A stretch of 35,973 nt of DNA from Pseudonocardiales bacterium. GTDB lineage: Bacteria; Actinomycetota; Actinomycetes; Mycobacteriales; Jatrophihabitantaceae. Numbering within the stretch: position 1 is the stretch's first letter; every line of letters starts with the position of its first letter. Under the pieces are notes generated by a model. It worked only from the letters and a program-made list of their open reading frames with translations, was not told the DNA's origin and ran no database searches. The stretch is from contig JAVEEN010000075.1 in the NCBI GenBank assembly GCA_030840445.1, positions 1 to 35,973 on the forward strand. The letters run 5' to 3'. The translations under genes were made by a program, and so were the position numbers. Positions 9,383 to 17,633 of the stretch are shown here, in pieces.

Positions 9383-10519
9383 TTACTTTCGGATGAACTG
9401 GTTGCGGAAGTCGACTGTGTACTTTGCGGCCGCTTCGCGGTAGGTGCTGAATTTGTCGACGATCGCCGGGTCAGCAGACTCGACGAGCTTCCAGGTGCTC
9501 GGGTCGGTGCCCGGGATATCGAAGGGAACCAACTTGGCCGTGCTGAACGGCGAGGTGTCACCGTGCGATGCCCAGGTCTGCTGGCCACCGCCGGCCTTTT
9601 GGTCCAATGACCAGTCCAGCAGCAACGTCGCGGCGCACGGGTGTGGTGCGTGCGCCGAGACCGAGTACGTCGAGTAGAACGAGACCATCGGGCTCAACGG
9701 GATGAACTGGAAGGGCGCGCCTTTGGCGATGCCGTCCGCCTTTTGGTAGCTGTCGGGGACACTCCACGCGATCGGGAACGTACCGGCCTCCATCAGGTCG
9801 CCGACGCCGCGGGCCGAGACACCCTCGGTGACCTTGACGTTGGCGGCGAACTTGTTCATCAGGTCGTTGCCGATCTGGGACTTGACCACCTGGTAGGAGA
9901 TCGGCGTGCTGGTGTCGAAGCCACCCGCGATCTTGCCCTTCCACTTCGGATCAGCCAGATCCTGGTACGACTTCGGGGCATCCGCGGCAGAGACAAGTTT
10001 CGTGTTGTATGCAGCACCCATCACGAAGCCGTTGACGCCGAAGTAGTAAGGGTTGTTCTGCGCAGGGTACAAGCCAGTGCTGTTCGGCGAGCTGATCCGG
10101 GCGAAGTACTTGCTGGTCCGCTCCAGGTTGCCGTAGATGTCACCGTAGACATCGAAGATGTGCTTGCCGGCGTCTTCTTCCTCCGTCAGGTGCTGGACGA
10201 GGTCAGTCGTGCCGACGTAGGGGGTGAGTGTCACGCCCGGGTACTTCTTCTCGAACGCGGGCTTGATGTAGGTCAGGATCGCCGACGAGCTCGTGTACAG
10301 CACAACCGAGCCCTCAGTCTTGGCGCAGCTGTACAGGTACTGCTCGCGGTCCGCGCCGGTGTATTTGGTGACCTTCTCGACCGCGCTGAGAGGCGCGTTT
10401 GACCCCGAACCACCCGCGCCGCCCGGCGAGCCGGCGCTGCTCGAACTGCCACAACCAGCCGCGAGCCCGGCAACGGCGAGCAACGCAATCACCGGCCGCG
10501 ACCTGTGGAATGTCCTCAT
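9383..10519 (-). CDS. Extracellular solute-binding lipoprotein (iron/thiamine/AEP-type ABC SBP)
   Basis: MRTFHRSRPVIALLAVAGLAAGCGSSSS lipobox; VVLYTSSS...GKIAG pattern; start ATG 10519 with AGGAGAG upstream. Confidence 0.92.
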   Translation of the reverse strand: MRTFHRSRPVIALLAVAGLAAGCGSSSSAGSPGGAGGSGSNAPLSAVEKVTKYTGADREQYLYSCAKTEGSVVLYTSSSAILTYIKPAFEKKYPGVTLTPYVGTTDLVQHLTEEEDAGKHIFDVYGDIYGNLERTSKYFARISSPNSTGLYPAQNNPYYFGVNGFVMGAAYNTKLVSAADAPKSYQDLADPKWKGKIAGGFDTSTPISYQVVKSQIGNDLMNKFAANVKVTEGVSARGVGDLMEAGTFPIAWSVPDSYQKADGIAKGAPFQFIPLSPMVSFYSTYSVSAHAPHPCAATLLLDWSLDQKAGGGQQTWASHGDTSPFSTAKLVPFDIPGTDPSTWKLVESADPAIVDKFSTYREAAAKYTVDFRNQFIRK

Positions 10520-10637
10520 TGAAATGTCCTCTCCTGGTTCTATGGCGCCACGGATGACGGCCCTCGCAGTTAGCGCGACCAGCCGGCCCGGCGCGCCTCG
10601 GTGGCCGCATCGAACCTGTTCTACGTTGTGAAACGAG

Positions 10638-10760
10638 CTACCCGCCAAGAGGCGAGTCAACGATCGCGCGCAGGAACTGTGGTACCTGTGAGCGCGATTG
10701 GTAAAGGACCTCGGCGGGCAGCAACCCTTGCCAACGCGGCAAGTTCTCCCCAGTGAGCAT
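10638..10760 (-). other. Possible small ORF (40 aa) upstream of the SBP gene: MLTGENLPRWQGLLPAEVLYQSRSQVPQFLRAIVDSPLGG*
   Basis: ATG preceded by GGAG; protein-like composition; below the length cut-off of the ORF track. Could be a remnant. Confidence 0.3.
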
Positions 10761-10822
10761 GAAGTATGGGTCTCCAGCGCAGACTCGGCAAGATCTTGAC
10801 ACCCCCCTGTTCTGGTCATAGA

Positions 10823-10840
10823 GTCAACGCATCCGTTGAC
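10823..10840. promoter_or_regulatory. Operator site 1: GTCAAC-GCATCC-GTTGAC
   Basis: Perfect dyad, 40 bp upstream of the CaiB start; one of four GTCAAC-N6-GTTGAC sites in the window. Confidence 0.8.
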
Positions 10841-10880
10841 GAGGTGGTTAGGCTTTCACTATGCGAATTCGCGTGCACTG

Positions 10881-13397
10881 ATGCCGCCCGATGCGGAAAC
10901 GAACCAGGTATTTTCCGGCGTGCGGGTCCTCGACCTGTCGCGGTGGGTGGCCGGTGAGTTCGCCACCAAACTGCTGGCGGACTTCGGCGCCGAGGTCATC
11001 AAGGTCGAGAAGCCGCGAACCGGAAGCCTCACCCGTCAATGGGGGCCGTTCCCCAGGGATGTCCAAGATCTGGAATGTAGCGCGCTGTTCCTTCATCTGA
11101 ACACCAATAAGCGCTCAATCGCGCTTGACCTGACCGGCGCCGAAGACCGCGAGTTGCTGCTACGGCTCGTGGCGGGCTCAGATGCCCTGGTCGAATCCTT
11201 CCGACCAGGCCAACTCGAGCGACTGGGGCTCGGTCCGGACGTGCTGCACGCGGTGAACCCGCGGCTGGTCGTCACCCGGATCAGCGCGTTCGGCCAGGAC
11301 GGACCGTACCGGGACCGCGAAGCGACCGGCCTGGTGTTGCAGGCGATGGGAGGCCCGATGCATTCGACCGGCGACGCACACCGGGCGCCGCAGCGAAAAC
11401 CTGGCAATCTAGAGAACTATTCGATCGGTCGCGCGGCCGCCGAGGCGACCTTGGCGGGATTGATCTACACCCGACGAGCCGGCACCGGATCGATCATCGA
11501 CGTTTCGGGCCAGGAGGTACTGCTGTCAGGAGGGGATCGTCGAGCCTCCTACCTGCTGGCAGCTTCCTACGCCGGCACCGATGCACCGCGTGGCATTCGC
11601 AGTGCCCACCGCGGCCAGTCGAAGTTCACCGGCCCGTTCAAGACCAAGGACGGGTACGTGGTCATCTACATAACCAACCAGGCCTTCTGGGATCGCTTCG
11701 TGGACCTGATCAGCAGCCCGGATTCGGACTTTCACCAGAAGTATTTCGGCAAGCAGATCATGCTGGAGGATTGGCAGGAATTCCGGAAGTACGTGGCGGA
11801 CTGGTTCGCCCAGCGTCCCAAGCTGCAGGTCATGGAGGACGGCGAGGCCGCCCGAATCCCAGTGACGGCATTCCTGGAAATGCACGAACTGCTAGCGCAC
11901 CCCCACTTCCGCGAGCGCGGCGTATTCGTCGCCGCCGACCATCCGGTTGCCGGCACGCTGGAATACATCGGCGCTCCCTGGCGAATGGCCAACGGCTACC
12001 GGCTTCGGCATACCGCGCCGTTGCTAGACCAGCATTCGAGTCAGATCCGGGCCGAGCTGGACCGCAGCGCGCCGGCAACGCCGCCGAGCACTATCAGCTG
12101 GCCTTCGCCGAAGCCAGGAACAGCCAGTCGGGCACCGCTGGAAGGGATCCGAATCGTGGATCTCACGGTCGTGTGGGCCGGCCCCGGTGGCACGGCACTC
12201 CTCGGCGATCTCGGTGCCGAGGTGATCCGTATCGAGGGGAACAACCGGATCGCGCGGCAGGCTTCGGCCAGCCAAACCAAGGAGTCGATGGCCACAACCG
12301 GCTATAGCGCGGCGATGTTCCCCGATCGCGAGCCACAGCCACGGCCTTATGACCGCAGTGCGATCTTCAACTGGCACTCGCGCAACAAGCTGGCCGCCAC
12401 CGGCAATCTCGAGACACCCGAGGGCCACCGGGCCATCCTCGAGCTGATCAAGATCAGCGACGTGTTCATCGAGAACAACTCCAACGGAACCCTGGAAAAG
12501 CTCGGCCTCGGGCACGAACAGCTAATGGAAATAAATCCACGGCTGATCGTCGTTCGGATGCCGCCGATGGGCATGACGGGTCCGATGAGCACTTACCTCG
12601 GTTACGGTCCGAACTTCAACGCGCTGGTCGGCATCGCCGCCATGGACGGCTACGAGGGCGAGACGCCCGACACCGCCGGAGACAACTATCACATGGACGA
12701 AGCCACGCCCACGGGAGTCGCGATCGCCGTCCTGGCCGCACTCTGGGACCGCGAACGAACCGGCGAGGGCGGCCTGGTCGAATTTGCGCAGTCCGAGAAC
12801 GTCATGCAGGACATCGGCGAGTTCGTCCTGGACAGGCAGCTGAATCAGCGCAATCCCAGGCTGCTCGGCAACGCCGATCCGTACCTGCTACAGGATGTAT
12901 TTCCCTGTCGGGAGGACGACCGGTGGATTGCGATCTCGATCCGGAACGACCAGGACTGGGCGGCGGTTCGCTCGGTCATAGGTGCTGCGGACTGGCTGGC
13001 TGACGGCGACACCGCCGAACTACGGGTGCGCAATTCCGTCCCGTTGCGGCGCCATCTCACCGACTGGACGCGGGATCGGCCATCCGAGGCCATCCTTGCC
13101 GCGCTGCATGCGCTGGCCGTGCCCGCCGGAGAGGTCATGTCAGAGCTGCGCCTGCTCAGAGATCCGCATCTGGCTGCGCGGGACTGGTTCAAACTCCGGT
13201 CCCATCCCAACGTGGGTACCCACCGCTACCCGGGCCATCCATGGCGGGCCCAAGGATTCGACACGATGTTCGGTCGTCCGGTGCCGGCTTTCGGCGAGGA
13301 CAACGAATACGTCTACAAGCAGTTACTGGGTTATTCCGACGCCGAGTACGACTCCCAGGTCGAGCGCCGGTTGATCAGCGACGAGCAGTTTGCATGA
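10881..13397 (+). CDS. Tandem (two-domain) CaiB/BaiF family III CoA-transferase
   Basis: Two consecutive CaiB domains: GVRVLDLSRWVAGEFATKLLADFGAEVIKVE and GIRIVDLTVVWAGPGGTALLGDLGAEVIRIE. Start ATG 10881 preferred over TTG 10836, which lies inside the operator. Confidence 0.92.
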   Translation: MPPDAETNQVFSGVRVLDLSRWVAGEFATKLLADFGAEVIKVEKPRTGSLTRQWGPFPRDVQDLECSALFLHLNTNKRSIALDLTGAEDRELLLRLVAGSDALVESFRPGQLERLGLGPDVLHAVNPRLVVTRISAFGQDGPYRDREATGLVLQAMGGPMHSTGDAHRAPQRKPGNLENYSIGRAAAEATLAGLIYTRRAGTGSIIDVSGQEVLLSGGDRRASYLLAASYAGTDAPRGIRSAHRGQSKFTGPFKTKDGYVVIYITNQAFWDRFVDLISSPDSDFHQKYFGKQIMLEDWQEFRKYVADWFAQRPKLQVMEDGEAARIPVTAFLEMHELLAHPHFRERGVFVAADHPVAGTLEYIGAPWRMANGYRLRHTAPLLDQHSSQIRAELDRSAPATPPSTISWPSPKPGTASRAPLEGIRIVDLTVVWAGPGGTALLGDLGAEVIRIEGNNRIARQASASQTKESMATTGYSAAMFPDREPQPRPYDRSAIFNWHSRNKLAATGNLETPEGHRAILELIKISDVFIENNSNGTLEKLGLGHEQLMEINPRLIVVRMPPMGMTGPMSTYLGYGPNFNALVGIAAMDGYEGETPDTAGDNYHMDEATPTGVAIAVLAALWDRERTGEGGLVEFAQSENVMQDIGEFVLDRQLNQRNPRLLGNADPYLLQDVFPCREDDRWIAISIRNDQDWAAVRSVIGAADWLADGDTAELRVRNSVPLRRHLTDWTRDRPSEAILAALHALAVPAGEVMSELRLLRDPHLAARDWFKLRSHPNVGTHRYPGHPWRAQGFDTMFGRPVPAFGEDNEYVYKQLLGYSDAEYDSQVERRLISDEQFA

Positions 13398-13413
13398 CCC
13401 GAACGGAGTTGAT

Positions 13414-13938
13414 GTGAGCGAAACCGAGACCGAGTCCCTGATAGGTGACGAGGCACGCGCGGCGATCGGTTCGGAGCTGGGCCGCGCCGTCGGCACGGTC
13501 GTCAAGAAGGAATTCCAACGTTGGGCCGCGGCGGTCGGTGACCGCAACCCGCTGTATTTCGACGAAAATTACGCCCGTGCCAACGGATACCGCGACGTGG
13601 TCATGCCACCCATGTACCTCGCTCACGTCACCGGAGGAGTGGTGGACCTCGACGAGCTTCGGCCTGACGGAATCCCGATCAGGTCCGGCGGCTCCGGTTC
13701 TGTCCAGCTACCCAGGTGCCCGCGCCGAATGGCGGGCGGTGATGACATCACGTTCCTCGAGCCGGTTCACGCCGGCGATGTCATCACCTCGGTCCGATCG
13801 CTGGCGGGCCTGGAACAGAAGTCCGGTCGATCGGGTGATTTTGTCCTGATGCACTTTCGCACCACATACACGCGAGATGACGGGGTACTGGTCGCCGAGA
13901 CCGCCAGTTCGTTGATCGCCCGACCAGCCAATTCCTAG
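13414..13938 (+). CDS. MaoC-type hydratase, FAS1-like N-terminal dehydratase domain protein
   Basis: FQRWAAAVGDRNPLYFDENYARANGYRDVVMPPMYL; GTG start at 13414. Confidence 0.85.
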   Translation: MSETETESLIGDEARAAIGSELGRAVGTVVKKEFQRWAAAVGDRNPLYFDENYARANGYRDVVMPPMYLAHVTGGVVDLDELRPDGIPIRSGGSGSVQLPRCPRRMAGGDDITFLEPVHAGDVITSVRSLAGLEQKSGRSGDFVLMHFRTTYTRDDGVLVAETASSLIARPANS

Positions 13939-13949
13939 ACGGGACGACG

Positions 13950-14387
13950 ATGGCTGAGCAGATCTACTTCGAAGACGTCAACGAGGGCGACGAGATACCG
14001 AGCCTGTCGCTCGAGGTCGACCGCGTACAGATGTTCTTCTTCAGCGCGGCGACGTACAACGGGCACCGCATTCACTACGACCAGAGCTGGGCGCAGGGTG
14101 TCGAGGGGTACCAGGACATCCTCGTTCACGGTCCGTTGCAGGTGGCGCTGCTGGCTCGTGCCATCACCGATTGGGTCGGCGGTCGCGGCAGGTTGGTGAA
14201 CTACGCCGTCCAGAATCGTGCCACCGCGTTCCCAGGCGAAGAGCTCCGGTTCAAGGGCACCGTGACCGGCAAGCGGGAAGAGGGCGAAACCTGCCTGGTC
14301 GAGCTGAAGGTACACGGCGAAAAGGGTTCAGGGCAGATCCTGATGCCTGGTACGGCAACCGTGCGCCTACCCAGGCGAGGTCGGTGA
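13950..14387 (+). CDS. MaoC-like dehydratase / hotdog protein
   Basis: IYFEDVNEGDEIPSL...ATYNGHRIHYDQ...ILVHGPLQVALL hotdog pattern. Confidence 0.88.
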   Translation: MAEQIYFEDVNEGDEIPSLSLEVDRVQMFFFSAATYNGHRIHYDQSWAQGVEGYQDILVHGPLQVALLARAITDWVGGRGRLVNYAVQNRATAFPGEELRFKGTVTGKREEGETCLVELKVHGEKGSGQILMPGTATVRLPRRGR

Positions 14388-14389
14388 TC

Positions 14390-15589
14390 ATGGGCCTTCG
14401 CGGCGAAGCCGCGATCATCGGCATGGTCGAACTTGCCCCGCACCGCAAGCCGACCCGTACGCCGCGCTTTTCCATCGAGCAGTGGGCCTTGCTGTCGGCC
14501 TCGGCTCTCGCCGACGCAGGCATCGACGCGAGCAGCGTGAACGGACTGATCAGCAGCGGCATCTCGGAGTCGGACAAGTTCGCGCCGGCGACCCTGTCGG
14601 AATACCTCGGCATTCCGATCAATTATGGTGAGGTCGTCGATCTCGGCGGCGCCACGGCAGCGGGAATGGTTTGGCGCGCGGCCGTTGCTGTCGAACTCGG
14701 GTTGTGCGACTCGGTGTTGGTCATGTTGCCCGGCTCGCGAGACTTTCCGACTTCGAGCCGACGTCCGGCCGCCGACCGCGGCTACTCCGGCGCGTCCAGC
14801 AACAACTTCGGTTCGCCTCAAGCCGAGTTCGAGATCCCCTACGGCAACCTCGGCCAGAACGCCCCGTACGCCCAAATCGCCAGGCGTTACGCCAGCACGT
14901 TCGGTTATGATCCGCGCGCCACCGCCAAGATTGCGGTCGACCAGCGGACCAACGCATGCGCAACACCGGATGCCGTCTTCTACGGCAAGGCGATCACGGT
15001 CGAGGACGTCCTCGCGAGCCCGATGGTCGCCGATCCGATTCACATGCTCGAGATGGTGATGACCTGCCACGGCGGCGCCGGAGTCATCGTCGCCAATGCC
15101 GAGGTGGCGAAACGGAGCCGCAATCGACCGGTCTGGATCAAGGGCTTCGGTGAGCGAATCTCCTACAAGACCCCGACCTACGCCGAAGATCTGCTCCGCT
15201 CACCGATCTCCCAGGCCGCGCAGACAGCCTTCGGCATGGCGGCCATCGGGCGGGACGAGGTAGACGTCGCTTCCATCTATGACTGCTACACGATCACGGT
15301 GCTCATGAGCCTCGAGGACGCCGGCTTCTGTGAGAAGGGCAAGGGGATGGAGTTCGTCAGTTCGCACGATCTGACTTTCCGCGGTGACTTCCCGCTCAAC
15401 ACAGCGGGGGGCCAGTTGTCCTTCGGCCAGGCCGGCATTGCCGGCGGCATGCACCATGTGTGCGACGGCGCGCGCCAGATCATGGGCCGCGCGGGTGCCG
15501 CCCAGGTCCCAGACTGCAACACCGCCTTCGTATCCGGCAACGGCGGCATCATGAGCGAGCAGGCCGCGCTCATCCTCCAGGGCGACTGA
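14390..15589 (+). CDS. Thiolase/SCP2-like (lipid-transfer) protein, non-canonical active site
   Basis: GEAAIIGMVE..., VDVASIYDCYTITVLMSLEDAGFCEKG, NTAGGQLSFGQAGIAGG. ATG 14390; longer upstream ORF rejected. Confidence 0.9.
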   Translation: MGLRGEAAIIGMVELAPHRKPTRTPRFSIEQWALLSASALADAGIDASSVNGLISSGISESDKFAPATLSEYLGIPINYGEVVDLGGATAAGMVWRAAVAVELGLCDSVLVMLPGSRDFPTSSRRPAADRGYSGASSNNFGSPQAEFEIPYGNLGQNAPYAQIARRYASTFGYDPRATAKIAVDQRTNACATPDAVFYGKAITVEDVLASPMVADPIHMLEMVMTCHGGAGVIVANAEVAKRSRNRPVWIKGFGERISYKTPTYAEDLLRSPISQAAQTAFGMAAIGRDEVDVASIYDCYTITVLMSLEDAGFCEKGKGMEFVSSHDLTFRGDFPLNTAGGQLSFGQAGIAGGMHHVCDGARQIMGRAGAAQVPDCNTAFVSGNGGIMSEQAALILQGD

Positions 15590-15599
15590 TGGAGCACTC

Positions 15600-16007
15600 G
15601 TGACCAACAAGCCGATGCCTGAGCCGACCCCGGTCAGCGCACCGTTCTGGCAGTCCCTCCGCGAGCACCGGATTCGCATCCAGTACTCGCCAGCTGCCGA
15701 GCAGTACGTGTTCTATCCGCGCATCCTGGCGCCGCGCACACTGGCCGACGACCTCGAATGGCGTGATATATCCGGCCACGGGACCCTCTACACATTCACA
15801 GTCGGCGACCGGCCGACCGCACCGCCGTGGAGCGACTCGCTGCCTCAATTGCTTGCCGTGGTCGAGTGGGACGAAGGTCCCCGCGTGAGCACCGAAATCG
15901 TCAACGCCCAGCCGGGCGAGCTGAAAGTCGGCATGCGCGTCCAGCCGGTCTTCTGCGACTACCCGGACGATGGCATCACCCTGCTGCGCTACGAGCCGGA
16001 GAACTGA
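15600..16007 (+). CDS. DUF35 OB-fold protein lacking zinc-ribbon cysteines
   Basis: SAPFWQSLREHRIRIQYSPAAEQYVFYPRILAPRT...GHGTLYTFTV...PQLLAVVEWDEGPRVSTEIVN; the QC-xx-C positions are replaced. Confidence 0.87.
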   Translation: MTNKPMPEPTPVSAPFWQSLREHRIRIQYSPAAEQYVFYPRILAPRTLADDLEWRDISGHGTLYTFTVGDRPTAPPWSDSLPQLLAVVEWDEGPRVSTEIVNAQPGELKVGMRVQPVFCDYPDDGITLLRYEPEN

Positions 16008-16009
16008 CT

Positions 16010-17614
16010 ATGCAAGATTCTGCTGACAGTCACGATGTTGTGGTCGTGGGTGCTGGTTTTGCCGGGTTGTACGCGGTGCAGCATGTGCGGTCGTTGGGGT
16101 TTTCGGTGCAGGGTTTCGAGGCCGGTAGCGATGTCGGTGGAACCTGGTATTGGAATCGGTATCCCGGGGCGCGTTGTGATGTGGAGAGTGTGGATTATTC
16201 GTACTCGTTCTCTGAGGAGTTGCAGCAGGAGTTCGAGTGGACCGAGCGGTTCGCTGGGCAGCCGGAGATTCTGCGGTATATGCAGCATGTGGCGACCCGG
16301 TTTGATCTGTACCGCTCGATCCAGTTCGACGCCCGGGTGGTCAAGGCCCGCTATGACGAGCAGGGGCGGCGGTGGCAGGTGGAGCTGGAATCGGGGGCGA
16401 TGTGCTCGGCCCGGTTCCTGGTGTTGGCGACCGGGCCGTTGTCGGTGCCGCTGGTGCCCGAGGTCGCGGGCATGTCGACGTTTGAGGGGTCGGTGTATCA
16501 GACCAGTCAGTGGCCCAAGACCGAGGTCGATTTCACCGGCCAGCGGGTGGCGGTGATCGGGACCGGTTCCTCGGGGATCCAGTCGATTCCGGTGATCGCC
16601 GAGCAGTGCGATCAGCTGTATGTTTTCCAGCGGACCGCGAACTTCAGCATCCCCGCCCAGAACAGCGCCCTGACCCGCGAAGCCCTCGACCAGATCAAAG
16701 CCAACTACCCCGAACGCCGCCGACTGGCCCGCGAGGACCGGATCGGGACCCCATACCGGTATCGGCCCTATGGCGTGATGGAGGTGGATGAACAGGAGCG
16801 GGCCAGAGCCTTCGAGGAGGCTTGGCAACGCGGCGGCACCCACTTCACCAAGTCGTTCACCGACATCGTGCGCAACGAGGACTCCAACAAGTACGCAGTC
16901 GACTTCGTGCACCGCAAGATCAAGGCCATCATCGGTGATCCAGAGCTTGCCGATGCGTTGCTGCCGAAGGACCACCCCCTGGGCAGCAAACGAATCTGCG
17001 CCGACACCAACTACTACCAAACCTACCTCCGCGACAACGTCACCCTCATCGACCTCCAACGCACTCCCCTGGTCCAGCTGTATGACACCGGCATCCGCAC
17101 CACCACCACCGACTACCCCATCGACAGCCTCGTACTCGCCACCGGATTCGACGCCCTCACCGGCTCATTCCTCGCCATCAACATCACCGGCCCCCGCCAC
17201 CAGACACTGCGCGACACCTGGCGCGGCGGCCCCCGCACCTACCTCGGCCTCGCCGTCGCCGGCTACCCCAACCTTTTCTTGCTCTCCGGTCCCGGCAGCC
17301 CCTCAGTACTGGCCAACATGGTCGCCACCGCAGAACAACAAGTCGACTGGCTCGGCAACCTCCTCACCCACTTACGCCAACACCACCTCACCACCGCCGA
17401 AGCCGACCCCACCGCACAAGACCAATGGGTCGAGCACGTCAACGAACTCGCCTCCCACACCCTCTTCATGAAAGCCGACTCCTGGTACCTCGGCGCAAAC
17501 GTCCCCGGCAAACCACGAGTTTTCATGCCCTACGTCGGCGGGCTGCACGCGTACCGCACGTTATGCGACGACATCGCCGCGTCGGACTATCGTGGTTTCA
17601 GCTTCACGGGATGA
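16010..17614 (+). CDS. FAD-dependent type I Baeyer-Villiger monooxygenase (PAMO/CHMO-like)
   Basis: GAGFAGLY, GGTWYWNRYPGARCDVES, FEGSVYQTSQWP fingerprint, GTGSSGIQ, GSKRICADTNYY, ATGFDALTG, NVPGKPRVFMPYVGG. ATG 16010. Confidence 0.93.
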   Translation: MQDSADSHDVVVVGAGFAGLYAVQHVRSLGFSVQGFEAGSDVGGTWYWNRYPGARCDVESVDYSYSFSEELQQEFEWTERFAGQPEILRYMQHVATRFDLYRSIQFDARVVKARYDEQGRRWQVELESGAMCSARFLVLATGPLSVPLVPEVAGMSTFEGSVYQTSQWPKTEVDFTGQRVAVIGTGSSGIQSIPVIAEQCDQLYVFQRTANFSIPAQNSALTREALDQIKANYPERRRLAREDRIGTPYRYRPYGVMEVDEQERARAFEEAWQRGGTHFTKSFTDIVRNEDSNKYAVDFVHRKIKAIIGDPELADALLPKDHPLGSKRICADTNYYQTYLRDNVTLIDLQRTPLVQLYDTGIRTTTTDYPIDSLVLATGFDALTGSFLAINITGPRHQTLRDTWRGGPRTYLGLAVAGYPNLFLLSGPGSPSVLANMVATAEQQVDWLGNLLTHLRQHHLTTAEADPTAQDQWVEHVNELASHTLFMKADSWYLGANVPGKPRVFMPYVGGLHAYRTLCDDIAASDYRGFSFTG

Positions 17615-17633
17615 GCCGTTGGCCGGCTTCGGA

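Noticed and set aside
10656-10661. Extra GTCAAC half-site upstream of the SBP gene
   Set aside because: No matching GTTGAC at N6 spacing; GTTGAC/GTCAAC hexamers also occur singly inside coding regions, so a lone hexamer is not evidence.
15989-17059. 356-aa antisense ORF and the Thr/Ser/Pro-rich +frame ORF 16788..17471 over the BVMO
   Set aside because: Low-complexity by-products of the skewed codon usage in the BVMO gene.
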